A program made the translations under genes and the position numbers. Below the pieces are notes generated by a model. It saw nothing but the letters and a program-made list of their open reading frames with translations. It made no database searches and was not told where the DNA came from. From Chloroflexota bacterium (GTDB lineage Bacteria > Chloroflexota > Anaerolineae > UBA4142): 64,000 nucleotides of DNA. Shown in pieces: positions 16,393 through 25,563 of the stretch (within the stretch, counting starts at the first letter, position 1; every line of letters starts with the position of its first letter). Location of the stretch: contig JACRBM010000042.1 of the NCBI GenBank assembly GCA_016219275.1, forward strand, positions 37,244-101,243. The letters are read 5' to 3'.

Positions 16393-16716
16393 ATGCGTCG
16401 CGTTGGATTTTTGCTTCAAGTTCGCCGGGACAAGCTCGCAGAGTACAAGGCGCATCACCAACAAGTCTGGACTGAGATGCTCGACGCGCTGCGCCGAACC
16501 GGCTGGCACAACTATTCGCTCTTTATGCGTGACGATGGCTTGTTGTTCGGGTACTTTGAAACACCCGAAAGTTTTCAAGCCGCGCTCGCCGGCATGGCGA
16601 AAGAAGAGATCAACGCCAAGTGGCAAGTGTTTATGGCGCCCTATTTCGAGAACCTGGGCGGCGCGCACGCGGACGAAAGCATGATCGAGTTGGAAGAGGT
16701 CTTTCACCTCGATTGA
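16393..16716 (+). CDS. rhaM: L-rhamnose mutarotase
   Basis: The 107-residue protein has the length and motifs of RhaM (PF05336). These are an N-terminal RVGFLLQV strand, the HHQQVWTEML helix with its conserved His, the central YSLFMRDDGLLFGYFE strand pair, and the C-terminal LEEVFHLD. The enzyme interconverts alpha and beta anomers of L-rhamnose in the cytosol. AGGAGG lies eight bases before the ATG. It stands alone on the plus strand among sugar genes. No rhamnose isomerase or kinase is in the window, although the xylulokinase-like gene downstream belongs to the same kinase superfamily. Confidence 0.9.
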   Translation: MRRVGFLLQVRRDKLAEYKAHHQQVWTEMLDALRRTGWHNYSLFMRDDGLLFGYFETPESFQAALAGMAKEEINAKWQVFMAPYFENLGGAHADESMIELEEVFHLD

Positions 16717-17019
16717 GCGAGACAGGAAGATACAGGACGCGGATGAACACGGATTTTCGACACTGTATCATCGTGACCGATGGGGCGATTCAAATCGCCT
16801 TTGATGGGCGTTCCGCCGGGCGTCCACCTACGTGGACGCATTTCGCCCGCGCACTTATAGCCCCGTAGCGAAGCGGAGTGGGGGCGGGCGACCAGCCGAA
16901 GGCTCACGCGGGGCAATTTCAATTGCCAAGTCTTGGATTTTCGGATAAGAAATATCCGCGTTCATCCGTGTTCATCCGCGTCCAAAAAATCTTTTCAGAG
17001 GCGGATGCTGAGCGACGAA
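16717..17019. repeat. composite repeat region downstream of rhaM
   Basis: A GGACGCGGATGAACACGGAT arm at about 16736 faces ATCCGCGTTCATCCGTG at about 16953 and a trailing CATCCGCGTCC. Between them lies a separate GATGGGGCGATTCAAATCGCC unit and a GGGCAATTTCAATTGCC hairpin. One repeat seems to be inserted into another. No gene is seen in these 303 bases. Confidence 0.55.
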
Positions 17020-18561
17020 CTATCCGCGCGCCTTTGCCGCCGCGCGCGCGATCGCGTCGAACTCGTTCTTGAGCGCGGGATACAACGCGCGATAGCGCGG
17101 ATAGTACTCGGCGTACACAGACCTTGCCGCGCCGGGTTTATCCGCGCTGTTCGTTTGGATGACCGCATCGCACGCGGATTCGACATCGCGATACATGCCC
17201 GCGCCCACGCCCGCGAGCAATGCCGCGCCGAATGCCGCGCCTTCGGTTATGTTCACTGTGACGATTTCCGCTTCGAACACATCGGCGAGAATCTGTCGCC
17301 ACAACGCGCTGCGCGCGCCGCCGCCCGACGCGCGAACCTGGGTCGGCGTGACGCCGAGCGCGCGCATCAACTCCAACGAATCGCGCAAGCCGTAACTGAC
17401 GCCTTCGAGCACCGCGCGCGTGAGATGCGCTTTGGTGTGCCGCACCGTCAAGCCGATGAACGCGCCGCGGGCATTCGGATCGGGATGCGGTGTGCGTTCG
17501 CCGGTGAGGTACGGCAAAAAGAGCAAGCCCTCGCAACCGGCGGGCGCAGTCGCCGCGTCGCGCGTCAGCACATCGTACACATCCTCATTCGTTCGCGCCG
17601 CGATTTCTTTTTCGTGCGCGCCGAGCGCGTCGCGATACCAACGAAAACTTCCCGCCGCCGAAAGCATCACGCCCATCAAGTGCCACTTGCCCGGAACCGC
17701 GTGACAGAACGCGTGTAAGCGTCCTTGCGGCTCGACGCGATACGCATCGCTCGATGCGAACACGACCCCCGATGTGCCGAGTGTCGCCGAGACGATGCCC
17801 TCGCGCACGATGCCGGTCCCGACCGCGCCCGCGGCTTGATCGCCGCCGCCGCCCACGACCGGCGTGCCGGCGAGCAACCCGGTCGCGTGCGCGGCGTCGG
17901 CGGAAATTTTCGCGCTGACGACCGGCGACTCGGTCACCTCCGGCATCCATGCGCGCGGCAGGTCGAGCGCGCGCAACATCTCATCCGACCACGCGCGCTT
18001 GCCCACGTCGAACAGCGAGGTGCCGGACGAATCGGACACGTCGCTGAAAAATTCGCCGGTCAATTTGTAGCGCGCGTAATCCTTCGGCAACAGAACGTGC
18101 GCGACGCGGCGATACACGTCCGGTTCGTTTTCGCGCACCCACAAAATTTTTGGCGCGGTAAAACCGGTGAGTACGGGATTGCCGGTGAGTTGCAATACGC
18201 GCGCCGCGCCCACGCGTGCGGTGATGTCGTCGCATTGTTTTTGCGTGCGCTGATCGTTCCACAAGATGCACGGGCGCAACGGTTCGCCGTGCGCGTCGAG
18301 CAAGGTCGCGCCGTGCATTTGCCCGGTCAACCCAATCGCGGCAATGTCGCCGGGATTGACGCGCGATTTTTCGAGCACCCCGCGAATGCTTTGCACGGTG
18401 CCGTTCCAAAATAGCGCGGCGTCCTGCTCGCTCCACAACGGGTGCGGCGTCTCGAAAGGATACTCGGTCGCGGCAACGACGACGACCGCGCCGCGTTCGT
18501 CAATCAACAACGCTTTCGTCGCCGTCGTCGAAACATCAATGCCTAGAAGATAACTGGACAT
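17020..18561 (-). CDS. xylB: xylulokinase (FGGY family)
   Basis: The 513-residue protein starts at the ATG at 18561, eight bases after AGGAG. A TTG at 18564 is a weaker alternative. The N-terminal phosphate motif GIDVSTTATKALL, the substrate-loop GLTGQMHGATLLD, ILWNDQRT, and the catalytic-Asp region VGGGGDQAAGAVG are all present, as expected for XylB. It phosphorylates D-xylulose in the cytosol. It is the last gene of a minus-strand sugar cluster starting at 27024. Xylose isomerase is not in the window. Other FGGY pentulokinases are possible, but the GQMHG motif favours xylulose. Confidence 0.9.
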   Translation of the reverse strand: MSSYLLGIDVSTTATKALLIDERGAVVVVAATEYPFETPHPLWSEQDAALFWNGTVQSIRGVLEKSRVNPGDIAAIGLTGQMHGATLLDAHGEPLRPCILWNDQRTQKQCDDITARVGAARVLQLTGNPVLTGFTAPKILWVRENEPDVYRRVAHVLLPKDYARYKLTGEFFSDVSDSSGTSLFDVGKRAWSDEMLRALDLPRAWMPEVTESPVVSAKISADAAHATGLLAGTPVVGGGGDQAAGAVGTGIVREGIVSATLGTSGVVFASSDAYRVEPQGRLHAFCHAVPGKWHLMGVMLSAAGSFRWYRDALGAHEKEIAARTNEDVYDVLTRDAATAPAGCEGLLFLPYLTGERTPHPDPNARGAFIGLTVRHTKAHLTRAVLEGVSYGLRDSLELMRALGVTPTQVRASGGGARSALWRQILADVFEAEIVTVNITEGAAFGAALLAGVGAGMYRDVESACDAVIQTNSADKPGAARSVYAEYYPRYRALYPALKNEFDAIARAAAKARG

Positions 18562-18582
18562 CAATTAGACTCCTGGTCGTCT

Positions 18583-18663
18583 TGTCATTGCGAGGAGCAA
18601 AGCGACGAAGCAATCCCCAACCTGCGAGGAGATTGCTTCGACCCTTCGGGTCTCGCAATGACA
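18583..18663. repeat. TGTCATTGCGAG palindromic repeat
   Basis: An 81-base element with 12-base arms TGTCATTGCGAG/CTCGCAATGACA and inner GAAGCAATC/GATTGCTTC arms fills the gap between the GH3 gene and xylB. Confidence 0.8.
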
Positions 18664-18673
18664 GATCAGGTCT

Positions 18674-21028
18674 TTAGCGAACTTGGGTTGCGCCGGCGAA
18701 CACGCGCTGCGGAACGATGCGTTTGCTTCCCAGAATTTCGAACGAGCCATTCAAGCGAGTGTCTTGCGATGAACTTCCGAGCATCACCTGGATCGTCCCT
18801 GGCTCGACGACGAGTTGCATCGCTTCGTCGTAGAACGCGAGCAAGTCCAGCGGCAGTTCGAATACAACTGTGCGCGATTCGCCGGGCGCGAGATGGACGC
18901 GTTTGAATCCCTTCAGTTCCTTCACCGGGCGCGGCACCGAAGCGACCTCATCGCGGATGTACAACTGCGCGACCTCGTCGCCAGCGCGTGCGCCGATGTT
19001 TTTGATTTGCGCGCTGATCGTGGCGCGCGCGTCTGTCGAATCAATTTGCAAGTTCGAGTACTCGAACTGCGTGTAGCTCAAACCGTGACCGAACGGAAAG
19101 AGCGGCGTGACCGAAAGCGAAACGTAATCGGTTTGCCAGTTGGAGCGTCCGCCCGATGGTTTGTGATTGTAAAAGAGGGGAACTTGACCGACAGAGCGGA
19201 GCCACGTCATCGTCAATTTGCCACCTGGGTTCACCTCGCCGAACAAAACCTCGGCGATTGCCGCGCCGCCCTCTTCGCCCGGCAACCACGCTTCGACAAT
19301 CGCCGGAATATTTTCCGCGATCCACGAAATCGCGAGCGGACGACCGTTGACGAGCACGACGACGGTCGGCTTGCCCACCGCCGCGATTTTCTCGACGAGT
19401 TCTTGTTGCACGCCCGGCAAAAGCAAATCCGCGCTGTCGCGCGATTCGCCGCATGTGCATCCCAGTGCCAAACCGGACTTGTCGCCGACGACGAGGACGA
19501 CGACGTCGGCGGATTGCGCGACCTGAATCGCTTCGGCAAATCCAGAGTGGTCGGCGTTGTTGATCGCGCAGCCCGGCGCAAAGAGCACGCGCGTGTCCGG
19601 CGATACGCGCGCGCGAATCGCGTCGAGAATCGTTTGCGTTTGCACCGATCCTGGGACGATGCCGTTCGAGTGCGGATCGCATTTGAGAAGCGTCGCGAGT
19701 TCGGGTTGCTTTTCTAACAACGTTTCGATGTGCGCGGGATGCGAATAATCGGCGAACAAATGGCGCGCCTCATTCGCATTCGGTCCGATGACGGCAATGC
19801 TCTTCAACGTCTTGGATAGCGGCAAGACATTGCCATCGTTCTTCAACAGCACAATGCTTTGCTCGGCAATCTGCCGCGCGAGTTGGCGTTGCGCCGGCGT
19901 GTCGTACACGGACAGCACGCGATCAATGTCCACGTACGGATTTTCGAACAGACCCAGTTCGAATTTTTTTCGCAGGATGCGCTCGACCGAAATGTCAACC
20001 AGGGATTCGGGAATCACGCCGGCTTGGACTGCTTGCAACAACGGCGAGGCGTAACAATCTATCGTCGGCAGTTCGACATCAATGCCGGCATTCAACGCGA
20101 GGTGCGCGGCGTGCGCCGCGTCGGTCGCGACGCGATGATAATTGTACAGCATCGAAATCGCGCGATAGTCCGAAACGACCAAGCCATCAAAGCCGATCTC
20201 GCCGCGCAAGAGATCGGTCATGATCGCGCGCGACGCCGCGACGACAACGCCATCGAGTTCCGAGTACGCGTTCATCATCGAGGCAAGGTGCGCTTGTTGC
20301 ACGACGGCTTGGAACGGCATCAAAATCACATCGCGCAATTCGCGCGGACCGATATGCACCGGCGTGCAGTTCATCCCGGCTTCGGAAATGCCGTGTCCGA
20401 GAAAATGTTTGCCGGTCGCCATTACGCCCTCGCGTAAATTCGCACCTTGCAAACCGCGCACGTACGCGATGCCCATTTGCGACGCGAGCACCGGGTCTTC
20501 GCCGAACGTTTCTTCGACGCGTCCCCAACGCGGGTCGCGCGCGATGTCGAGCACGGGTGCGAGACCCTGGTGCGCGCCGACTGCGCGCATCTGCGTGCGA
20601 ATGATCGCGGTCATTTGCTCGGCGAGTTCCGGCATCCACGTGCTTGCCAGTCCGATGATTTGCGGAAAGCACGTCGCGCCGAGCGCCATGTAGCCGCTAC
20701 AACATTCTTCGTGGACGATGGCGGGAATGCCGAGTCGTGTGTGATTGACGAGGTACGCTTGAATCGCGTTCGACATTTCGGCGATGGCGCGCGGCGCGAG
20801 CGTGCTGCCGCCGCCGACGCGCGTGATTTGCCCGATGCCTTGCGCGATCAGCGACGATGCTTTGGTTTCCGCCAAACCCTGTTGTTCGTTTTGCAATTCG
20901 TACACCCAGCACGAGCCGAGTTGCGCAATCTTTTCCGCGAGCGTCATCCGCGCGAGCAAATCCTGGACGCGCTCGGCGGTCGAATACGCGGCGGCTTGAT
21001 AAATTGGCGTTGACAGATTCTCTTTCAC
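18674..21028 (-). CDS. glycoside hydrolase family 3 beta-glycosidase (beta-xylosidase/beta-glucosidase)
   Basis: The 784-residue protein starts with GTG at 21028 with AGGA upstream, and no nearby ATG fits. It has the GH3 N-terminal barrel (LARMTLAEKIAQLGS, GKHFLGHG). The nucleophile region is VVSDYRAI with Asp at about residue 287. Next comes the GH3 C-terminal alpha/beta sandwich (SIVLLKNDGNVLPL, IAVIGPNA) and a fibronectin III-like domain at the end (LYIRDEVASVPRPVKELKGF). There is no signal peptide, so it acts in the cytosol on imported oligosaccharides. Given GH67, xylonate and xylulose genes nearby, xylo-oligosaccharides are the likely substrate. Confidence 0.9.
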   Translation of the reverse strand: MKENLSTPIYQAAAYSTAERVQDLLARMTLAEKIAQLGSCWVYELQNEQQGLAETKASSLIAQGIGQITRVGGGSTLAPRAIAEMSNAIQAYLVNHTRLGIPAIVHEECCSGYMALGATCFPQIIGLASTWMPELAEQMTAIIRTQMRAVGAHQGLAPVLDIARDPRWGRVEETFGEDPVLASQMGIAYVRGLQGANLREGVMATGKHFLGHGISEAGMNCTPVHIGPRELRDVILMPFQAVVQQAHLASMMNAYSELDGVVVAASRAIMTDLLRGEIGFDGLVVSDYRAISMLYNYHRVATDAAHAAHLALNAGIDVELPTIDCYASPLLQAVQAGVIPESLVDISVERILRKKFELGLFENPYVDIDRVLSVYDTPAQRQLARQIAEQSIVLLKNDGNVLPLSKTLKSIAVIGPNANEARHLFADYSHPAHIETLLEKQPELATLLKCDPHSNGIVPGSVQTQTILDAIRARVSPDTRVLFAPGCAINNADHSGFAEAIQVAQSADVVVLVVGDKSGLALGCTCGESRDSADLLLPGVQQELVEKIAAVGKPTVVVLVNGRPLAISWIAENIPAIVEAWLPGEEGGAAIAEVLFGEVNPGGKLTMTWLRSVGQVPLFYNHKPSGGRSNWQTDYVSLSVTPLFPFGHGLSYTQFEYSNLQIDSTDARATISAQIKNIGARAGDEVAQLYIRDEVASVPRPVKELKGFKRVHLAPGESRTVVFELPLDLLAFYDEAMQLVVEPGTIQVMLGSSSQDTRLNGSFEILGSKRIVPQRVFAGATQVR

Positions 21029-21053
21029 AATGATGTTTCCTCGTGTCAGATTT

Positions 21054-21096
21054 GTACTAGAAACCAGGTTTCTTCAAGAAACCTGGTTTCTAGTAC
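21054..21096. repeat. 43-bp perfect palindrome before the GH3 gene
   Basis: Arms of 21 bases starting GTACTAGAAACCAGG match perfectly around a single central C. The palindrome occupies almost the entire gap between the HAD stop at 21097 and the GH3 start. A shorter relative is at 22923-22955. Confidence 0.85.
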
Positions 21097-21714
21097 TCAT
21101 GGTGCGACGTGTCCATTCAGACATGTCTGGATGTCGTGAATCGTTTGCGGCGTGTCGCGATACCAAACGCCGCACATACCCAGCGTCTGCGCGACCTGCA
21201 CGTTCGACAACTTGTCGTCTACGAACACGCACGCATCCGCCGGCAGATTGAGCTGCGACAAGGCAAGTTCGTAGATGCGCGGGTCGGGCTTGAGCAGTTT
21301 GACTTCGGCAGAATAGATTGCGCCATCCATCCACGCATCGAACTTGAATTTGGAATTGTGGATCGAACGCGCGTCCGACCACGCGTTGCTCAAAATGCCG
21401 ACCTTGTACGGCGGGCGCAAACCCTGGAGGAACTGGACGAAGACAGTATCGAGTTGCTCGCTCGACCAGAAATCGCGTTGTAATTCCCAGGTCTGTTCAT
21501 CGCTCAATCCGAGTTGGCTGCCGACCGCGCGCCACACCTCAGGTTCGGCGACTAGACCCGACGCGGCGTGTTTCGCCGGTTCGGAATCGAGTACGAGGCG
21601 CGTCAATTGACCCTGGGACAATCCGAGACGCGCCTCCCACTCGAATCGCTTGGTGTGATCGCGCTCATGCAGAATCACGCCGCCCACATCAAGAATGATC
21701 GCGCGAATCGGCAC
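21097..21714 (-). CDS. HAD-superfamily hydrolase (sugar phosphatase-like)
   Basis: The GTG at 21714 with GGAGA seven bases upstream is chosen. An in-frame ATG 60 bases earlier lies inside the preceding gene. The 205-residue protein has ILDVGGVIL as motif I, where the second Asp of the usual DxD is replaced by Gly. Motif II is ILSNAW, and motif III/IV is KPDPRIYELAL with CVFVDDK. This is the subfamily of HAD IA phosphatase-like proteins with a DVGGV start, often annotated as YihX-like alpha-glucose-1-phosphatases. It overlaps the upstream oxidoreductase gene by 26 bases. The substrate is unknown. Confidence 0.82.
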   Translation of the reverse strand: MPIRAIILDVGGVILHERDHTKRFEWEARLGLSQGQLTRLVLDSEPAKHAASGLVAEPEVWRAVGSQLGLSDEQTWELQRDFWSSEQLDTVFVQFLQGLRPPYKVGILSNAWSDARSIHNSKFKFDAWMDGAIYSAEVKLLKPDPRIYELALSQLNLPADACVFVDDKLSNVQVAQTLGMCGVWYRDTPQTIHDIQTCLNGHVAP

Positions 21715-22888
21715 TGGGTTTCTCCTGGGATGGTTGGTCGCTCGATGCGCCGACGATGATTGCATCGTCCGCAAAATTCTCGACGCTCTTGGTCTTTGGG
21801 TGAAAGCGCGGCGCGTGCGCGAGAATGCCTTCGGTCGTGTAGAACGGATTGCTCGGCGTCAGCGGCAATTTTACTTTTTCGCCGTGCGTGCCGGAATAAT
21901 AAATCGCGGTGATCAATTCAATCGTGCGTCGCCCGGCGTGACCATCAATCAGCAAATCCTCTTTGCCTTCCAGCGCCGCGAGCACGTTCGCGATTTGCCC
22001 GGTGTGACCGGTGTAAGCCAATTCGGGTAATCGGTCGTACCGCGCTTGGATTTCTGTCGCCAATGCCGGATCGGGTTCGGGAAAACCGTTTTCTTTTTGT
22101 TTGGACGCGACGACTTTCCAGGGCGCGGCGATGGTCGCGCGCTCGCCTTGAATCACGAATTGTTGCGGCTCGCCGTGATGCAACAACGATGCGGTGATCT
22201 GTCCGATGCCACCGTTCGCGTATCGGAGCACGGTCGTCGAAAAATCTTCGACCTCGGAATTGTCGTGCGCGACGTTCGCGATGACCGCTTGCAATTCGGC
22301 GGGCATCCCGATGATCCATTGAAAAAGATCAATCTGATGAACGGCGTGATTCAGCGTGCAACCGCCGCCTTCCTTGCCCCAGGTGCCGCGCCACCACAGG
22401 TCGTAATAGTTTTGTCCGCGCCACCAGAACGAGTCCACCTGCGCGTGAACGATTTTGCCGATGACATTCTGCTCGACCATCTTTTTCAAGTTCCAGTTCG
22501 GAGTCTTGAAGCGATTTTGCGCGACAATCGAAAGCAGTTTGCCGTTCGCTTGCGCGGCGTTCAGCATCTGATCGCATTCTTGCAGCGAGGTCGCCATCGG
22601 TTTTTCGACGAGCACGTGCTTGCCGGCATTGAGCGAATTGATCGCGATCTCGGCATGAACGTACGGCGGCGTGCAGATCGAAGCCAGGTCGAAATCGCCG
22701 TCGTTCAACAGCAAACGATGATCGTTGTAAATCCTGGCTTTCAGTCCATACTTTTCCGCTTTCTGAACCGCTTTCTCCGGATAAATATCCACGAGCGCGA
22801 CAATTTCGCATTTTTCCGGGAATTCGAGATAGCCCCAAATGTGGCTGTCCGAAATTCCGCCGGTTCCGATGATTGCGACTTGAACCAT
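21689..22888 (-). CDS. Gfo/Idh/MocA family oxidoreductase
   Basis: The 399-residue protein has an N-terminal Rossmann fold (VAIIGTGGISDSHI) and the EKPMATSLQECDQM motif with the family's catalytic Lys. The C-terminal alpha/beta dimerisation domain (GGGCTLNHAVHQIDL) carries the active-site His region. It also has a C-terminal extension of about 40 residues with low similarity to other domains. It should oxidise or reduce a sugar or inositol with NAD(P). Two such genes sit in tandem here, and a D-xylose or uronate-derived substrate fits the locus. Confidence 0.88.
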   Translation of the reverse strand: MVQVAIIGTGGISDSHIWGYLEFPEKCEIVALVDIYPEKAVQKAEKYGLKARIYNDHRLLLNDGDFDLASICTPPYVHAEIAINSLNAGKHVLVEKPMATSLQECDQMLNAAQANGKLLSIVAQNRFKTPNWNLKKMVEQNVIGKIVHAQVDSFWWRGQNYYDLWWRGTWGKEGGGCTLNHAVHQIDLFQWIIGMPAELQAVIANVAHDNSEVEDFSTTVLRYANGGIGQITASLLHHGEPQQFVIQGERATIAAPWKVVASKQKENGFPEPDPALATEIQARYDRLPELAYTGHTGQIANVLAALEGKEDLLIDGHAGRRTIELITAIYYSGTHGEKVKLPLTPSNPFYTTEGILAHAPRFHPKTKSVENFADDAIIVGASSDQPSQEKPSADSRDHS

Positions 22889-22922
22889 GATCGTTTATTC
22901 CTTTCGTGAATCAATATCTTCC

Positions 22923-22955
22923 AGAATCCAGGTTTCTTAAAGAAACCTGGATTCT
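22923..22955. repeat. 33-bp palindrome containing a stop codon
   Basis: AGAATCCAGGTTTCTT and AAGAAACCTGGATTCT form perfect 16-base arms around one A, between the two oxidoreductase genes. Its edge supplies part of the TAG stop of the upstream gene. It is related to the 43-bp palindrome at 21054. Confidence 0.8.
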
Positions 22956-23979
22956 ATGACAAATATCCCAATCTCTGCGCGTTGGCTTCGGCTTCGAGCG
23001 CGAGTTGCGACGCGAGGAAGCAATGCGTTTGCGGCATCGCGGTTTCCGTGCGATTCAAAACATCCGCGATGAGTTGCGGACCGTACGGCAAATCGTGTTG
23101 GCTGCAATCGAAATAGCGAATGCCTTTTTGATCAACGAGGAAGAGGTGATCGCCGCCCGCGCGCCCGGCAATGTCAATGTATTTTCGCAATTCGATGTAA
23201 CCGTCCGTGCCGATGATCGTCAGGCGACCATCGCCCCACATGCCTAGCCCTTGCGGCGTAAACCAGTCCACGCGAATGTACCCTGCGCCCTGGTCGCTTC
23301 GCAACAGCATATCGCCGAAATCTTCCAATTCCGGAAATTGCGGGTGATTGAAATTCGCGACCTGGGACGCGACGACCTCGGCTTGGGTCGAGCCGGTGTA
23401 GAACAGGAATTGGTCAACTTGGTGCGACGCAATGTCGGCGAGGATGCCGCCGTACTTGGCGCGCTGATAAAACCAGTCGGGACGTACGGGTGGATTGATG
23501 CGATGCGGTCCCAAGCCGACCGTCTGCACGACCTTGCCGATCGTGCCAGCTTGGATCAATTCACCGGCTTGGATGGCGGCGCGCACTTCCAAGCGTTCGC
23601 TGAAACAAATCGAGTAGATGCGTTTCGTTGCGGCTTGGACACGGCGCACCTCGGCAAGTTGTTCGAGCGTGGTAAAGCCGGGCTTGTCAGTCATGTAATC
23701 CTTGCCGTGTTGCATGACTTTAATTCCGAGCGGCGCGCGGTCGCACGGGATGCCCGCGCTGATGACGAGTTGAATACTTTCGTCGTCCAAAATTTCTTGC
23801 GCGCTCGAAGCTAGGCGCGCTTGCGGAAATGCTTTGGCGAATTCCGGGATGAGGTCTGGTTCCGGCGCGTAGAACGAAACGAATTCTGCGCCCGCGCGCA
23901 AAAGCAAGCGCGCCTGACCGTAGATGTGGTTGTGATTGATGCCAATCGCAGAAAAGCGGACGATGGGTGAAGGTTTCAT
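22954..23979 (-). CDS. Gfo/Idh/MocA family oxidoreductase
   Basis: The 341-residue protein has a divergent nucleotide-binding start (FSAIGINHNHIYGQ) and the catalytic-Lys motif as MTDKPGFTTLEQL, with Asp before Lys instead of Glu. The later segment GGILADIASHQVDQFLFYTG holds the conserved His pair. This spelling is common in the group of Gfo/Idh proteins found in carbohydrate loci of Chloroflexota and Firmicutes. It is separated from its paralogue by a palindrome and is probably cotranscribed. The substrate is not known. Confidence 0.87.
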   Translation of the reverse strand: MKPSPIVRFSAIGINHNHIYGQARLLLRAGAEFVSFYAPEPDLIPEFAKAFPQARLASSAQEILDDESIQLVISAGIPCDRAPLGIKVMQHGKDYMTDKPGFTTLEQLAEVRRVQAATKRIYSICFSERLEVRAAIQAGELIQAGTIGKVVQTVGLGPHRINPPVRPDWFYQRAKYGGILADIASHQVDQFLFYTGSTQAEVVASQVANFNHPQFPELEDFGDMLLRSDQGAGYIRVDWFTPQGLGMWGDGRLTIIGTDGYIELRKYIDIAGRAGGDHLFLVDQKGIRYFDCSQHDLPYGPQLIADVLNRTETAMPQTHCFLASQLALEAEANAQRLGYLS

Positions 23980-24117
23980 AAACTCTCCGTTATGAATTGT
24001 TTTTTCGCCATAGAGAACATCGAGAGCATAGAGAAAACAAAATGAATTTCTCCATGTGCGAAGCGTCTATGTGCTCTATAGCTAATCCGACATCGCCAAC
24101 GTACTCAGGGCTTGATG

Positions 24118-25452
24118 CTAACCTTGGAACTGAGGCAACCACCGGGCTTGCACCTCTAACATCTCGTCCACCAGCGCATGGATTTGGGGCAGGGTGCAAA
24201 CGGCGGCGGTGAGCGGATCCGCCATCACGGCATAATGCACCGCGTCCTTGTTCCCGGTCAAGGATGCCTCGACCGCCAGCTCTTGCACGTTGATATTGGT
24301 ACGGTTGACCGCCGCCAATTGCGTTGGCAGATTGCCCACGACCACACCTTGGACACCGTTGCAATCTACCAGGCAAGGCACTTCAACGCAACAACCGTCA
24401 GGCAAGTTTGTGATCAGACCGGTGTTGGGCACATTTCCATTGATACGCGCGGGCTGATTCGTTTCCATCGCTTCGACGATGTACGAGCCGTACTCGTGCG
24501 TGCGCTGGGTCGGCAGATTTTTGACGCCTTGGATCAGTTCTTGAAATTCTTGCTCGGCGCGATGGACGCGGGCTTGGCAGTGGCGCAAGTAGCCGCCCGT
24601 GCGCCCAAAGTCGAACCAGGCATCTGCCGAGTTTTTGAAACGGGGCGCTAGTTCTTCTTCGACATTGCGCGCGGTTTTGCGAAAGTACGGCACGTACTCG
24701 CTCGCGTGACCGCTCGACTCGGTGACAAAGTAACCCAGGTTCTTCATCAACTCACCGCGCACCGGTTCTTCGTCCATAATTTCTTGACGTTCCAGTGCTT
24801 GCGAGATGCGCGGGTAAAGGTCTTGTGCGCCATCGCGAAATTCGAGAAACCAGGACTGGTGATTGATGCCCGCGCACAAGAACGAAACTTGCTCGAACGG
24901 CACGTCAATCCATCGCGCCAACATCTCCGCGGTGCCTTGCACGCTATGGCACAGTCCCACGTGCGGGCGACCAGTACCATCGGCGATTGCCCAGCAGTTG
25001 ATTGCCATCGGATTGACGTAGTTGAGGAGCAACGCGTCGGGGGCAAGTTCGTCCATCTCGTCGCACAAATCCAGGAGAACTGGGATCGTTCGCAAGCCGC
25101 GAAAGACGCCGCCCGGTCCCAACGTGTCGCCGACGCATTGTTCGACGCCGTACTTTTTCGGAATCTCGATGTCGAGCGCGTACGCATCCAGTCCGCCCTG
25201 TTGAAAAGTGGTGATCACGTACTGCGCGTCTTGCACGGCTTGCCGCCGGTCGAGTGTGGCTTGGACGCGCGCGGAGAGTCCGCGCTGGTCAATCATCGCT
25301 TGCACGAGATTGCGACTGCGTTCGAGTCGCACTGGGTCAATATCCATCAGCGCGAGCGTGCAATCCTGGAGTACGGGTGTGAGCAGAATATCACTGCACA
25401 GGTTACGCGTAAAGACGATACTACCCGCGCCAATCAAGGCGATTTTGGTCAT
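24118..25452 (-). CDS. glycoside hydrolase family 4 enzyme (alpha-galactosidase/alpha-glucosidase/alpha-galacturonidase type)
   Basis: The 444-residue protein has the GH4 NAD-binding start (IALIGAGSIVFTRNL), NPMA at about 147-150, and the metal ligand motif CHSVQG with Cys168. The second ligand motif GINHQSW has His198. GH4 enzymes use NAD and Mn2+ in a redox-assisted elimination. The CHSVQGT spelling is shared with MelA-like alpha-galactosidases and with alpha-galacturonidases, so substrate is ambiguous. The gene lies in the middle of the minus-strand sugar cluster. The protein has no signal peptide and acts in the cytosol. Confidence 0.88.
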   Translation of the reverse strand: MTKIALIGAGSIVFTRNLCSDILLTPVLQDCTLALMDIDPVRLERSRNLVQAMIDQRGLSARVQATLDRRQAVQDAQYVITTFQQGGLDAYALDIEIPKKYGVEQCVGDTLGPGGVFRGLRTIPVLLDLCDEMDELAPDALLLNYVNPMAINCWAIADGTGRPHVGLCHSVQGTAEMLARWIDVPFEQVSFLCAGINHQSWFLEFRDGAQDLYPRISQALERQEIMDEEPVRGELMKNLGYFVTESSGHASEYVPYFRKTARNVEEELAPRFKNSADAWFDFGRTGGYLRHCQARVHRAEQEFQELIQGVKNLPTQRTHEYGSYIVEAMETNQPARINGNVPNTGLITNLPDGCCVEVPCLVDCNGVQGVVVGNLPTQLAAVNRTNINVQELAVEASLTGNKDAVHYAVMADPLTAAVCTLPQIHALVDEMLEVQARWLPQFQG

Positions 25453-25563
25453 GGAAGGAATACCCCTTGTCGCCGCAGAACCACACAGAAATTCGCAGAA
25501 GAAATCTTGCGTGTTGCGAAGTGTGCGCGCTTCGGCGGCGAAAAGAAATCTGATACCGATAAG
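25453..25563. repeat. remnant of a CGCAGAA-type repeat
   Basis: The gap between GH4 and the next gene contains GCCGCAGAACCACACAGAAATTCGCAGAAG. This resembles the CGCAGAGGGCGCAGAG repeats at the right end of the window. No gene is seen. Confidence 0.4.

Noticed and set aside
13129..18663. CRISPR-like arrays from repeated TGTCATTGCGAG units
   Set aside because: The copies are single, far apart and palindromic, with no regular spacers and no cas genes nearby.
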